A stretch of DNA of 64,000 nt from Lysinibacillus sp. BPa_S21 (lineage in GTDB: Bacteria; Bacillota; Bacilli; Bacillales_A; Planococcaceae): positions 124,001 through 188,000 of the forward strand of contig NZ_JALIRS010000007.1 in the NCBI RefSeq assembly GCF_023337795.1, given 5' to 3'. Below, one piece after another: positions 1 through 8,895 of this stretch. Both the position numbers and the translations under genes were made by a program. Each line of letters starts with the position of its first letter. The stretch's first letter is position 1. A model generated the notes under the pieces. It did no database searches, was not told the origin of the DNA, and was given only the letters and a program-made list of their open reading frames with translations.

Positions 1-386
1 GCTGAACCGAGCATTGAAAGTAGAATCATTTGGTAATTAGGAAGCCCCGGGAAAAAGACGATTGCCAACGTAATCATAAATGCCGAACCATCATTAACGC
101 CCATTAATGATGGGGACGCTAAATAGTTTCGTGTAATACCTTGCATCACTGCCCCCGCTACTGCTAAAAATGCTCCCACCAGTAATACTGCGGCAATTCT
201 AGGAATACGCCCAGTTCGTATAATTTGGTGGTCAACATTTGAAGAGTCGAATGCAGTAATGGCCTGCCATACCGTTGTTGCGCTAATGTCTTTTGTGCCG
301 TACATAACGGATACTAATGCCACAATCGCAATTAGAATTGGAGAAGCCGCTACTATTGAAAATGCCACCATGTTTGTTTTTTTCAA
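1..386 (-). CDS. FecCD-family iron-siderophore ABC transporter permease (partial)
   Basis: Membrane permease subunit of a ferric-siderophore importer; only the N-terminal ~128 codons are in the window. A hydrophobic first helix (from about residue 6) is followed by an RIPR motif and the family signature AGAVMQGITRN..LASP..MGVNDG, typical of FecCD/BtuC permeases. The TTG start at 386 was chosen because AAGGTGTGG lies just upstream; an in-frame ATG at 371 is the alternative. It lies downstream of, and on the same strand as, the siderophore-binding lipoprotein, so the two probably form one Fur-controlled operon. The exact siderophore cannot be told. Confidence 0.85.
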   Translation of the reverse strand, partial: MKKTNMVAFSIVAASPILIAIVALVSVMYGTKDISATTVWQAITAFDSSNVDHQIIRTGRIPRIAAVLLVGAFLAVAGAVMQGITRNYLASPSLMGVNDGSAFMITLAIVFFPGLPNYQMILLSMLGS

Positions 387-476
387 CTTCCACACCTTTT
401 TCTATTTGAACTTACTTTATAAAAGGCTGGTAATAGCCTGGTGACTCCACCACATCTACTACCAGCCTGTTCAAAC

Positions 477-1451
477 TTATTTAAGTAATTTTTCAGCTGC
501 GATATCTAAGAATTTCACCTTAGACCATGCTGTACCACCTTGTGCTAAAGGTTCAATGGCATTCACGAAAACCTGATTGTTTTGTGATGCTTTTAAGCTT
601 GCAAAGATTGGATTCTTTTGTAACTCTTCTAATGCTTTTGGTGCATCGGCATTTTCTGATTCCTCGAATTGAAGAAAAATAGCATCAGGATTAACCTTTG
701 CTAATGTTTCAAGCGATAGTTCAGCCTGTGCCTTGGCAGTTTTTAAAACCTCTGGTATCGGCGCCCCTAAATCTTCATATAGAACAGGGTTTAAGTAAAC
801 GCCAGCAGGATAGATATACATGATGCCTCCACGTACTCGAATCACTAGAATTTGCTTGTCCGCTAATTGCTCTTTAGATTTCACTTGAGAATCAGCAACC
901 TTCGCTTCATAATCAGCAATAATTTTTTTAGCCTCATCTTCTTTGCCTGAAAGCTGTGCAAGTAATGTTAAATTCTCTTTCCAATTTGTAGAGACATGTG
1001 AATACGGAATCATTGTTTGAATTTTATTGAGCTTTTCAGCCATTTCCTCAGGGTATTTTGAGGAACCTAAAATAATATCTGGATTAAGTTTAAGAATGGC
1101 TTCAGTATTCGGTGTCATTTTATTGCCAACAAGCTCAGCACCTTCTAATTCAGACGCAAGATAAGCTGGAATTTTCCCTCCGATATCAAGCACACCAACA
1201 GGCTTGATGCCGAGCATTGCCGCATCTTCCATAGACTCTAAGCTTGCAGCTACTATATTTTTAACATCTGCTGCAAGTTCATATTTTTCGCCTAAGTATG
1301 TAATCGTTTGTGTTTTCGCTTGATTTTCTGTTGCACTAGTTTCAGCTACATTATTTGTAGATGTAGAAGACTCTTCTGATTTATCTGTTCCACACGCAGC
1401 CAAAGATAGCGCTAATAGCGCAGGTGCACACATTTTAAAATATTTATTCAT
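477..1451 (-). CDS. Ferric-siderophore ABC transporter substrate-binding lipoprotein
   Basis: Extracellular binding protein that captures a ferric siderophore and passes it to the FecCD permease downstream. The 324 residues begin with a lipoprotein signal ending in the lipobox LAAC (Cys20), then a Ser/Thr/Glu-rich linker, then a class III periplasmic-binding fold with the segment VAASLESMEDAAMLGIKP that resembles YfiY/FatB-type proteins. Length is normal for the family. Two Fur-box-like sequences lie at 1485-1552 just upstream, so iron repression is very likely. The neighbouring AraC gene on the same strand is a plausible siderophore-responsive activator. The cognate ligand is not evident. 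Confidence 0.9.
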   Translation of the reverse strand: MNKYFKMCAPALLALSLAACGTDKSEESSTSTNNVAETSATENQAKTQTITYLGEKYELAADVKNIVAASLESMEDAAMLGIKPVGVLDIGGKIPAYLASELEGAELVGNKMTPNTEAILKLNPDIILGSSKYPEEMAEKLNKIQTMIPYSHVSTNWKENLTLLAQLSGKEDEAKKIIADYEAKVADSQVKSKEQLADKQILVIRVRGGIMYIYPAGVYLNPVLYEDLGAPIPEVLKTAKAQAELSLETLAKVNPDAIFLQFEESENADAPKALEELQKNPIFASLKASQNNQVFVNAIEPLAQGGTAWSKVKFLDIAAEKLLK

Positions 1452-1484
1452 AGCTATTCTCTCCTAACGAAACTCGAATATATT

Positions 1485-1503
1485 GATAATGATAATCATT
1501 TTC
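1485..1503. promoter_or_regulatory. Fur box (proximal)
   Basis: GATAATGATAATCATTTTC matches the classical 19-bp Fur consensus GATAATGATAATCATTATC at 17 of 19 positions. It lies 34 bp upstream of the siderophore-binding lipoprotein start. Confidence 0.85.
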
Positions 1504-1533
1504 ATTTATAAGTCAATAGTGTTTATTAATTTA

Positions 1534-1552
1534 ATTGATATTCATTATCATT
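1534..1552. promoter_or_regulatory. Fur-box-like site (distal)
   Basis: The inverted repeat TGATATTCATTATCA (1536-1550) is a second, weaker Fur-like dyad about 50 bp from the first. It may extend repression over the promoter of the lipoprotein gene. Confidence 0.6.
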
Positions 1553-1671
1553 TACGGATACTATCCTAACAAAGAGAAAACCCGTTGTGAATGGACGATA
1601 TCACGAATCACATGGACTTTTGCCGATTTCGGACTAAAAAAAAGCCGCTTCTTCTTTCAAGAAACAACTTT

Positions 1672-2502
1672 TTATAAGTATTTAGCTTCCTCAAGCATTG
1701 TTTTTCGATATGTTGTCGGGGACATTCCAGTACATTTTTTAAATACTCGACTGAAATAAAAGCAATCTACATAACCTACACATTCTGCTATTTCCGTTAC
1801 TGGAGAATCGTCATATTTCAGTAACTCCTTCGATCGTCGAATGCGATACTCTGTTAAGTAAACGCTAGGATTCATCCCTGTATGCTGTTCAAACAGATAG
1901 GCAAACCTACGACGCTCTACACCAAATTCTTCAGCAATTTTCGAAACAGAAAGTTGCGTAGCATAATTTTCATGTATATACTGTAAAGCTTGTTCCATCT
2001 GATCACTTGCCGTATCGAGCACCTTCACTTTTGCAGACATAAGAATGGCTTCCAAAAGATTCATAAACAGCGTCTTTGCTTTAAGTACTGACATATTTCC
2101 TGGCATTGCTTGGCTTTCTATTAGCTGCTGTACATAATTAATTATTTTCGTATGATAGCCTGTATTGATTAAAAAGTGCTGAGTTGATAATGGATATAAA
2201 ATTGCCTCTTCGGGAGAAAGTTGATAATGAACAACTGCATATTCCCATCCCTTATCATCAGCAGCTTTAATTTCGATTGGCATTTGTGGTCCTGCATGTA
2301 CGACCATACCCGGTACCATTGTATAAGGGGTACCACTAAAGCTAAATATAGCACTACCAGCAAGCGGCACAACCAATCCACACTTCCCAGGGGCCGTTGT
2401 TCGTCCTTTATCTACTTGACCTGGCTCCATTTTGTTCGTAAAAACATCCGTAAATTTTACAGACGCGTGTGCATAGTAATCAATTAAATGTTTGATGTCC
2501 AT
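1672..2502 (-). CDS. AraC-family transcriptional regulator
   Basis: Probable ligand-responsive activator. The N-terminal half (about residues 25-120) is a cupin-like AraC ligand-binding domain; the C-terminal ~100 residues carry the two helix-turn-helix motifs (LSVSKIAEEFGVERRRFAYL and VTEIAECVGYVDCFYFSRVF) that define the family. It starts 13 nt after the DinB-like gene stops, so those two are probably co-transcribed. The Fur-controlled siderophore-uptake gene follows on the same strand. In B. subtilis the AraC-type regulator Btr activates feuABC; the position here suggests a similar role, but unlike Btr there is no fused binding-protein domain. The function is inferred from context. Confidence 0.85.
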   Translation of the reverse strand: MDIKHLIDYYAHASVKFTDVFTNKMEPGQVDKGRTTAPGKCGLVVPLAGSAIFSFSGTPYTMVPGMVVHAGPQMPIEIKAADDKGWEYAVVHYQLSPEEAILYPLSTQHFLINTGYHTKIINYVQQLIESQAMPGNMSVLKAKTLFMNLLEAILMSAKVKVLDTASDQMEQALQYIHENYATQLSVSKIAEEFGVERRRFAYLFEQHTGMNPSVYLTEYRIRRSKELLKYDDSPVTEIAECVGYVDCFYFSRVFKKCTGMSPTTYRKTMLEEAKYL

Positions 2503-2515
2503 TGTCTTATAGCCT

Positions 2516-2986
2516 CTACATTCTTAAAAACTCTCGAACTTGTGAAAAATGATGTAAATCGTGATCTACTAAACTAGCAAAATAACGGTGAAGGGTTAAT
2601 TCAGAAGCGCCTATTGTAAAGGGCTGCTGCCATTGCTGATCCACAATTTGATAAAGCGCATCAATTAGTTGACGTCTCTGACGGATAAAATCGGCTATCG
2701 TTTCTTCTTTACTTTGTGCACGACTATTCCTTGCTGCATTAGTATTCATCTCTTCTACATCTGGCCCTTTTGGCAAGCTTTCCTTTGTAAAAAGAAACGG
2801 TAAACGTTGATTTAACACAAATGCATCCCACGGTGTAAGATGACCAATTATCTCTGCAACCGACCATTTCCCTGGCTCTATAGGGGTACGCCATTGTTCT
2901 TCAGTTATGTCTGCTAAACTTTCTACAAATACGATTGATCTTTCATAATGCGAGATTATTTGATGTTTATGGTCATACAAATTCAA
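2516..2986 (-). CDS. DinB-family metal-dependent protein
   Basis: Four-helix-bundle DinB superfamily protein of 156 residues. The presumed metal-binding histidines are visible in IGHLTPWD (near residue 49) and in the C-terminal DHDLHHFSQVREF. Members include thiol-transferase-like enzymes (for example bacillithiol-dependent), but the substrate here is unknown. TTG is the likely start, 5 nt after AAGGAG. It is the first gene of a probable two-gene unit with the AraC regulator. Confidence 0.8.
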   Translation of the reverse strand: MNLYDHKHQIISHYERSIVFVESLADITEEQWRTPIEPGKWSVAEIIGHLTPWDAFVLNQRLPFLFTKESLPKGPDVEEMNTNAARNSRAQSKEETIADFIRQRRQLIDALYQIVDQQWQQPFTIGASELTLHRYFASLVDHDLHHFSQVREFLRM

Positions 2987-3043
2987 CAGCTCCTTCGCCT
3001 CATTTTAGTAGAAAATCTGTAATTTCGGCCAAAATCCTATAAA

Positions 3044-3235
3044 CTAATTACTTAATTTCTGAGATGCAGCTAACTCAAGTATTCCAGTTACAAGCCATAC
3101 ACCGATAGCCGTTGGGATCTCAGGAAAATGTGCTATTTCATCCATCAATGACTGATAAGGTGTACAATTATTCACTACATGCATCCTTGCTTGATTCTTC
3201 ACAGACCAAGACACAATCGGTAAATAATTCTTCAA
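3044..3235 (-). CDS. Small hypothetical ORF, possibly a gene remnant
   Basis: A 63-codon frame starting at TTG, with no strong ribosome binding site. The second half (PEIPTAIGVWLVTGILELAAS) looks amphipathic or membrane-like. An overlapping frame opening with ATG at about 3244 (MNIEELFTD...) stops after 24 codons, so this could be the tail of a broken gene. I recognise no family. Confidence 0.25.
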   Translation of the reverse strand: MKNYLPIVSWSVKNQARMHVVNNCTPYQSLMDEIAHFPEIPTAIGVWLVTGILELAASQKLSN

Positions 3236-3439
3236 TGTTCATACTACTTCTCATTATTCTCTAAAGAATTCATTTATCAAAATATATCACATCAATATCT
3301 TATCTTTTCTACGGTTTTTAAAATACCCATCAGCAATCATACGTTTATAAGTTTTATTTATAAAAAACTAAAAATAATATATTAGATTTATAAATAATGT
3401 AGCAATACCCTGTAACTAACAACGTTAAAGGAGACGCTT

Positions 3440-4234
3440 ATGAAAAAATCTTTTATTTTGATTGTGACCCTTGCCATTGTAATGGGGCTTTTTTATACAA
3501 AACTTTCACTGAAGCTCATCAGTATCGGAATTATTGCCGCATTTATAGGTACCCTTGCTGGAGGTGCTGGGCTAATTACGATCCCTGCTATGATGCTTAT
3601 TGGTATACCTATTCAAACAGGCATTGCTACGAATAAATTTTCTTCGGGCATTGCAGCGTTGTCGAGCATCTTTTATCTTCTTTATCATAAAGAGCTTCGT
3701 CTAGCATCTATCATGAAATATGTTGCTGTAGCCATTGCTGGAGGCGTTTGTGGAGCATTCCTAACAGTATCCATCTCAGAAAAAACAATGAATATTATTG
3801 CATGTATTCTACTTGTCTTTGCCTTATTAATAACGATAAAGAATAAAGAATGGACGGCTAACTCAGAAGAAAATGATGCTAAACACAGCAATAAATTATG
3901 GCAGCCATTTTTAATAGCGATCTATGATGGTGGCTTTGGACCAGGCTCTTCCACCTTCAGCATACTACATTTTTTACGCTACCATTACACCTACATAAAG
4001 GCTGTACAGCTCACACGTGTACTTATTTTCGGGAGCTGTACAGGGGCATTTATAGTGTTTTACCAAACTGGCTTTATTCAATGGGAGTATGCAATAGCGA
4101 TGGCAATGGGCTCTATTATCGGCTCTCAGCTCGGACTTTTGATTCTACCGAAAATCCCGATAAAAGTAGCTAAAATACTACTAATACTCATCATTTCATT
4201 ATTACTTATTCAAGTAACAGTAAAATTAATTTAA
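3440..4234 (+). CDS. TauE/SafE (DUF81) family sulfite exporter-like membrane protein
   Basis: Polytopic membrane protein of 264 residues with about eight predicted helices. The N-terminal half contains the glycine-rich GTLAGGAGLITIPAMM motif followed by ATNKFSSGIA, and the second half repeats a similar pattern (YDGGFGPGSSTF), as expected for TauE/SafE anion exporters. Substrates in the family include sulfite, sulfoacetate and related organosulfur anions; none can be assigned here. The start is supported by AAAGGAGACGCTT upstream. Its 3' end overlaps the convergent NTF2-like gene by 4 nt. Confidence 0.9.
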   Translation: MKKSFILIVTLAIVMGLFYTKLSLKLISIGIIAAFIGTLAGGAGLITIPAMMLIGIPIQTGIATNKFSSGIAALSSIFYLLYHKELRLASIMKYVAVAIAGGVCGAFLTVSISEKTMNIIACILLVFALLITIKNKEWTANSEENDAKHSNKLWQPFLIAIYDGGFGPGSSTFSILHFLRYHYTYIKAVQLTRVLIFGSCTGAFIVFYQTGFIQWEYAIAMAMGSIIGSQLGLLILPKIPIKVAKILLILIISLLLIQVTVKLI

Positions 4235-4590
4235 CTACTTAAATGTTCGTGGATTAACTTCCATTCATTGTTTAGGACCGTAAAAATATTTGTTGCTCTT
4301 CCGCTACCTGATACAAATTTTCCGTTATGATAGCCTTCATAGTGGTATGTATAAATGCAGGTAGCTGATCTTTCATCAACCGTAAGCCACTGGACATCGG
4401 TAGCCGAATAAACTTCTTCCTTTATCAAATCCCATGCATTATTGAAATAGGCTCCTATTTCTTCTAAGGTTATACATGTTTTATCGGTAAACCAATACAC
4501 TGCTTGCGGATGCAAAATTTCTTTTACATTATTAAAATCATGGGAATTTGTAGCTGTAATATAGCGCTCTAAAGCTTGTTGATACTTCAT
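4231..4590 (-). CDS. NTF2-like / SnoaL-type protein
   Basis: A 119-residue protein with the cone-shaped NTF2-like fold pattern: an N-terminal helix (YQQALERYITATNSHDF), a segment with HPQAVYWFTDK, and C-terminal strands ending in NEWKLIHEHLSS. Members are small ligand-binding or isomerase-like proteins; nothing fixes the function here. AAAAAAGGAGTGG precedes the ATG. The gene ends inside the last codon of the convergent exporter gene, so it probably shares no terminator. Confidence 0.8.
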   Translation of the reverse strand: MKYQQALERYITATNSHDFNNVKEILHPQAVYWFTDKTCITLEEIGAYFNNAWDLIKEEVYSATDVQWLTVDERSATCIYTYHYEGYHNGKFVSGSGRATNIFTVLNNEWKLIHEHLSS

Positions 4591-4617
4591 AGTAATCCAC
4601 TCCTTTTTTAACTACTG

Positions 4618-5598
4618 TTAACTGAAATTATACTCTCCATAAAGGGGATTCGAAGTATTCACTTGTTTAAAATTAATAATGTCTGCTACTGCCAAAAATA
4701 GATTTTCCGGATATTCAGCAAGACGATGACATAAATATAAATACCACTCTCTCCCATACGTAAGATAAACCTTACAACAATAGCCCTTCGCTTTTAATTG
4801 ATGAATCAAATCTGGCCGTATGCCATAAAGCATCTCTATCTCAACATTTGATTGATTAAAATATTGCCTTTGTTCCATTTCTTGAATCAATACTTCATCA
4901 TGCGTAGCTATCGAGATTGGATGATTAGCATTAATCAACTGCTCTACATAATAAAGAAAACGTTCATTCAGTTCATCTGATCTTTTTAGCGCAACGTCAG
5001 CCAGTTCCTGGAAAGCACCTTTAACAAGCCGTATTTTCCCTGGGTATTGAATGAGCTGCTGTATATCCTCCTCTGTACGATAGAGATGCACTTGTAGTGT
5101 AATCCCGACATTGGAATATTGGTTAGCTATTTTTTTATAAATGTCGAGAATATCGCTCGTTTTTGATGACTCCTCCATACTAATCATTAAAGTAATTTCA
5201 TATTGTTGTGCTTTTTGAGCAAGCTCTATCAAGTGTTGATAAGCAAGTTCTGCGCTGATAGAAAGACCAATATGAGACAAATCAAACGAGACGGTTTGTT
5301 TCATTGACGAAGCACCCATACTCTCAATAAGTTGCAAAAATTCATCTTTGGCCTTTTGGCATTCCAACAAATCCGCTGTATTTTCCCCCAACAATTCAAG
5401 GGATATTTGATAATCATTGCCGATACATTCCATGGCCACCCGAAGAGCATCCTGTCTCTTTTCACCCGTGACATATCGTTTTGCCGCTTTCCATAATAAT
5501 GGATAGAGTTCTGTTGACTGTTGAACAGTATGTTTCATCCGCTCATCTCTCGCTGCCGATTTTAATGCTTGAACCACTAATTCTTCTGCTTTATTCAT
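4618..5598 (-). CDS. Proline dehydrogenase-like (PutB/PutA PRODH-fold) protein
   Basis: FAD-dependent proline dehydrogenase fold, which normally oxidises proline to pyrroline-5-carboxylate at the membrane. Family landmarks are visible in order: RLVKGAFQE, ATHD, EMLYGIRPD and YGREWYLYLCHRLAEYPENL. The N-terminal ~90 residues are divergent. The usual YFMRRLAE motif, whose two arginines bind the proline carboxylate, reads YLCHRLAE here, so the first arginine is histidine; the residue after VKGA is Phe rather than Tyr. Activity may be altered. The start at 5598 (MNKAEELV, 326 aa) follows AAAGGAGGAATAAAG and is preferred over the longer frame. It is divergent from a MocR regulator. Confidence 0.8.
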   Translation of the reverse strand: MNKAEELVVQALKSAARDERMKHTVQQSTELYPLLWKAAKRYVTGEKRQDALRVAMECIGNDYQISLELLGENTADLLECQKAKDEFLQLIESMGASSMKQTVSFDLSHIGLSISAELAYQHLIELAQKAQQYEITLMISMEESSKTSDILDIYKKIANQYSNVGITLQVHLYRTEEDIQQLIQYPGKIRLVKGAFQELADVALKRSDELNERFLYYVEQLINANHPISIATHDEVLIQEMEQRQYFNQSNVEIEMLYGIRPDLIHQLKAKGYCCKVYLTYGREWYLYLCHRLAEYPENLFLAVADIINFKQVNTSNPLYGEYNFS

Positions 5599-5711
5599 CT
5601 TTATTCCTCCTTTAGCTATTTTCCAGTACTTTAACATGATAAAATTGGTAGCATAAGAGCCACTTTATAGAATTTTTCAAAGTACCACTTTAACTAGGAG
5701 GCGAAACAAAG

Positions 5712-7109
5712 TTGTTATGGATACCAATCGACCGTTCTTCAGATATACCTCTAAACCGGCAAGTTTATCAGCAAATTCGGGAAAACATATTAAATGGCCA
5801 TCTTCACGCAGGTGAAAGGCTAGCATCAACACGTAAGCTTTGTGTCGAGCTTAAGGTTTCAAGAAATGTCATATTGGAAGCTTACGATCAATTGTTAGCA
5901 GAGGGGTTTTTAATGGCACGAAGAGGATCTGGTACCTTTGTTGCAGAAGGAGCTTTTTTAACGCAGCATGAGGCACCATTTTTATTTGAAGTCGATGAAA
6001 AAAAGGTGAAAAATCATATTATTAATTTCCGTTCAGGTATTCCAGCTTTGGATCTATTCCCTCGTAAAACATGGGCTAAGCTATCACATCAACTGTGGAA
6101 TGATATTGAATCAACTAATTTTGGATATGATTCCCCAGAAGGTCGTTTAGAATTAAGACAAATGCTGGCACACTACTTATTAAGAACTAGAGGTGTTAAC
6201 TGTCACCCAGAACAAATTATTATTACATCAGGTGCTACACAAGCAATGACCCTTGTTTCAAGGTTGCTTTTAACGCCTAAGGATATAGCCATTATGGAAG
6301 ATCCTATTACGAATGATATTCAAACCATTTTTAAATCTTCAGGTGCCTCTATTTATCCAATAACCGTAGATGAAGATGGCATGAAGACATCCTTAATACC
6401 AGAAAATTTGCACCCTAAATTTGTCTTCCTGACTCCATCTCATCAATTCCCATTAGGAGGTACGCTACCCATACAGCGCAGAATCCAATTAATCAATTTC
6501 GCTAGGAGGAATGATTGCTTTTTAGTTGAAGATGATTATGATAGTGAGTTTCGCTATGAAGGTCCGCCTGTCAGCTCTTTACAAGGCTTAGATCCAGAAC
6601 GTGTATTTTATATCGGCTCTTTTAGTAAAATCCTCTCTCCAGCATTACGAATAGGTTACATCGTTCTTCCAACTCATCTAATTGAAAAATGTCGACAACT
6701 GAAATGGTTTACCGATTTACACACACCATCATTAGATCAGCTTATTCTCGCTCATTTTATTAAGGAAGGCTACTTAGAACGACATATTGCAAAAATGAAG
6801 AAGTTTTATAAAAACCAGCGAGATTTTCTTATCCAATGTTTGCAAACAACCTTTTCAAATAAAGTGAAAATTTCCGGTTACTCTACTGGTTTACATTTAA
6901 TTGCTGAATTAGAGGATATTCATTTTTCAAAAGAGGTATTGTTTAAAATCGAGCAGTATGGTGTAAAGGTATACCCTGTAGAGGATCATACGATAGAGAA
7001 AGGGAACTATAATAATCGGATTATTTTAGGGTATGGACATTTAAAGAAGGATGAGATAGAAAAAGGCGTGACAAGATTATTTCAAGCAGTTTATGATGAG
7101 GAAAAATAA
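5712..7109 (+). CDS. MocR/GntR-type PLP-dependent transcriptional regulator
   Basis: Chimeric regulator of 465 residues. An N-terminal GntR winged helix (about 10-75, PLNRQVYQQIRENILNGHL, ASTRKLCVELKVSRNV) is fused to a fold-type I aminotransferase domain (about 110-455). The PLP-binding lysine lies in YIGSFSKILSPALRIGY, and the cofactor-contacting aspartate in VEDDYDSEFRYEG. TTG at 5712 follows TAGGAGGCGAAACAAAG. It is transcribed away from the proline-dehydrogenase-like gene across ~113 bp and toward an SRPBCC gene 16 nt downstream. MocR proteins usually regulate a divergent neighbour, so control of the PRODH-like gene is inferred. The ligand is unknown. Confidence 0.9.
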   Translation: MLWIPIDRSSDIPLNRQVYQQIRENILNGHLHAGERLASTRKLCVELKVSRNVILEAYDQLLAEGFLMARRGSGTFVAEGAFLTQHEAPFLFEVDEKKVKNHIINFRSGIPALDLFPRKTWAKLSHQLWNDIESTNFGYDSPEGRLELRQMLAHYLLRTRGVNCHPEQIIITSGATQAMTLVSRLLLTPKDIAIMEDPITNDIQTIFKSSGASIYPITVDEDGMKTSLIPENLHPKFVFLTPSHQFPLGGTLPIQRRIQLINFARRNDCFLVEDDYDSEFRYEGPPVSSLQGLDPERVFYIGSFSKILSPALRIGYIVLPTHLIEKCRQLKWFTDLHTPSLDQLILAHFIKEGYLERHIAKMKKFYKNQRDFLIQCLQTTFSNKVKISGYSTGLHLIAELEDIHFSKEVLFKIEQYGVKVYPVEDHTIEKGNYNNRIILGYGHLKKDEIEKGVTRLFQAVYDEEK

Positions 7110-7125
7110 CTAAGGGGGATATCAA

Positions 7126-7617
7126 ATGCTCGCTACTATTCAAAAACAACAGAATAACTATGTCGTTAAATTTAACCGTCCTCTGTCACATTCAGTTGAA
7201 GCTGTTTGGGCAGTATTAACGGAGAATGAAAAACTTCAAAAATGGATGAACAATTTAGAAATCATAGATCTTCGAAAAAACGGTAAAATCCGTTTTAATA
7301 TGAATGATGGAACAGATGCATCTATGGAAATAACGATTACAGACTATGTTGAGTCGGAAGTACTTGAATTTGATTGGGGCAAAGATACAGTAAGATTTGA
7401 ATTATCTCCTACTAGTAGCGGCTCCATATTAGTATTAGTTGAATCGATTCGTGAGCTAACTGAGCATACGCCTAAAGATTTAGCAGGTTGGCATGTATGC
7501 TTAAACCTGCTTTCGGACTTATTGAATGGAACTGTACATGAAGCATTCCCGATGGAGGAATGGCAAAAATGGTTTGCAGAGTATAAGCAACTTGTGGATG
7601 ACGTAGAAAAAATTTAA
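7126..7617 (+). CDS. SRPBCC / AHSA1-like domain protein
   Basis: A START-like helix-grip protein of 163 residues with the AHSA1 layout: FNRPLSHSVEAVWAVLTENEKLQKWM at the N-terminus (given here as family context), beta strands through residue 100, and a long C-terminal helix including LAGWHVCLNLLSDLL. Such proteins bind hydrophobic ligands or activate partners. AAGGGGGATATCAA precedes the ATG, and the gene begins only 16 nt after the MocR regulator, so the two are co-transcribed. A strong terminator follows. Confidence 0.85.
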   Translation: MLATIQKQQNNYVVKFNRPLSHSVEAVWAVLTENEKLQKWMNNLEIIDLRKNGKIRFNMNDGTDASMEITITDYVESEVLEFDWGKDTVRFELSPTSSGSILVLVESIRELTEHTPKDLAGWHVCLNLLSDLLNGTVHEAFPMEEWQKWFAEYKQLVDDVEKI

Positions 7618-7623
7618 GCATTT

Positions 7624-7674
7624 CACAAATAAACTTCTAAGGTGTGAATTTAATGCCCTAGGAGTTTATTTGTG
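7624..7674. terminator. Long inverted repeat, bidirectional terminator
   Basis: CACAAATAAACTTCTAAGG pairs with CCCTAGGAGTTTATTTGTG over a ~13-nt loop, with one or two mismatches. It lies directly after the SRPBCC stop codon. Confidence 0.7.
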
Positions 7675-7699
7675 TTGATCAATGGTGCGGTATTTAAAT

Positions 7700-7860
7700 G
7701 AGGTTGATTTCGTTCCATGTTACTTGCTTTCGCACGGATAATAATACTATTGCTGCCGCTTCATCTGCACTTCGCTTTTGCATTTTTCACTATAAATTAG
7801 CATGCGAGAGGATACATGCCCTGTGAAATGGTTGATCTTCGTTACGACTGGGCGACTCAT
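7700..7860. repeat. Decayed copies of the dispersed GGTTGATTTCCGTTCC repeat
   Basis: Two degenerate left-end motifs lie here: GAGGTTGATTTCGTTCC at 7700 and ATGGTTGATCTTCGTTACGACTGGGCGACTC at 7828-7858 (quoted as the repeat end). Between them is CTGCCGCTTC...CTTCGCTTTTGC, like the core of the copy at 39299. No gene is evident in 7675-7882. Confidence 0.5.
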
Positions 7861-7882
7861 CGATATAGTACTTAAAATATGA

Positions 7883-8713
7883 TTAATGATAAAAAGCTGT
7901 AGCAATTTCAAGTGCTTTTAGTGGCTCCTTGATTGAATCCAGTGTATAGACAAGTTTGCCCTCCTGCCATACGATTAAATTCCCTGATTTATAAACATCT
8001 AAATGGGCAAAACCGTTCTGCTTCGGAATAGGCAGCATATGTGTTTCTAAAAATTGTACTGCCTGCTTAGCAAGCTTCACACCCGCCTCTGGATTTTCTG
8101 TTCTTGTATGTGTCGCTATTGCCCATCTTCCCTCATTCCAACCAGTCCATAAAGAGCCAACACCTGCATCCTGGTAACCTTTAATGTTGTATCCAAGATC
8201 AACTTCTTGACCGCCATTTTTGCTATAGTTCTCAAAGGAAATTTGCTCATTTGCTTCGTCTGTATTTTTATATTGCTTCACGGAGAGCCGAGCAATAACC
8301 GTCGCTCTACCTGGTTGTTTCAGTTGCCTATCATTGATGGTTATATACTCTTTGCTTTCCAAAAATACTATTTCAACTTGGTTAGCTTCAGACTTCGTTA
8401 TTGCGGTTAAAAATGTACCTTTTGTGATTGGAAGCCTTGTTGGTAAAGTTATCGATATATTCGTTTTGAGCTGGTCCTTAATATTTATTAGTGCCCCAGT
8501 CGGTGTATTAGATGCTACTGTGTTTTCATTATTTGTTTTGGGTGGTTCCTGTTGATGTTCATGTGATTGTTGTTCTTTTTGTGGCTTGCTCGGCACATTA
8601 GCTTGTTGTTCTTCTTGTGGCTGATCCGGCACGTTAGGTTTTTCATCTTTATCAGAACATGCACTTACTATACTGACACTTAAAAGCATGCAGATAAAAA
8701 GGATTTTTTTCAT
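7883..8713 (-). CDS. Hypothetical lipoprotein with Gln/Glu/Pro-rich linker
   Basis: A 276-residue exported lipoprotein. The N-terminal signal ends in lipobox VSAC (MKKILFICMLLSVSIVSAC), followed by a low-complexity linker with repeated PQEEQQ/PQKEQQ units and then a globular domain of ~180 residues from about residue 80. I do not recognise the domain. The segment YQDAGVGSLWTGWNEGRWAI and the conserved-looking C-terminus suggest a surface beta-rich fold. AAAGGAGGGCTATGCC places the start at 8713 rather than at the longer frame. It is a single-gene unit. Confidence 0.75.
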   Translation of the reverse strand: MKKILFICMLLSVSIVSACSDKDEKPNVPDQPQEEQQANVPSKPQKEQQSHEHQQEPPKTNNENTVASNTPTGALINIKDQLKTNISITLPTRLPITKGTFLTAITKSEANQVEIVFLESKEYITINDRQLKQPGRATVIARLSVKQYKNTDEANEQISFENYSKNGGQEVDLGYNIKGYQDAGVGSLWTGWNEGRWAIATHTRTENPEAGVKLAKQAVQFLETHMLPIPKQNGFAHLDVYKSGNLIVWQEGKLVYTLDSIKEPLKALEIATAFYH

Positions 8714-8861
8714 GGCATAGCCCTCCTTTATTTCTTTTTCCCCGCCAGTAATCAACTGGGACTTTTTGTTATTTAAGCTCCCACCTATTTTCTATCACCC
8801 TTCTTAAGAAAATGGTATGTGTTTTTTCTAATTTTACTCCCTTGAAGGTAAGTTTGGTGGA

Positions 8862-8895
8862 TAAAAAAATCCCTCCAAGTAATTTGGAAGGATTA
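8862..8895 (-). terminator. Rho-independent terminator of the Pro/Gly-rich protein gene
   Basis: On the minus strand AATCCTTCCAA-ATTAC-TTGGAGGGATT is followed by seven T residues. Confidence 0.75.
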
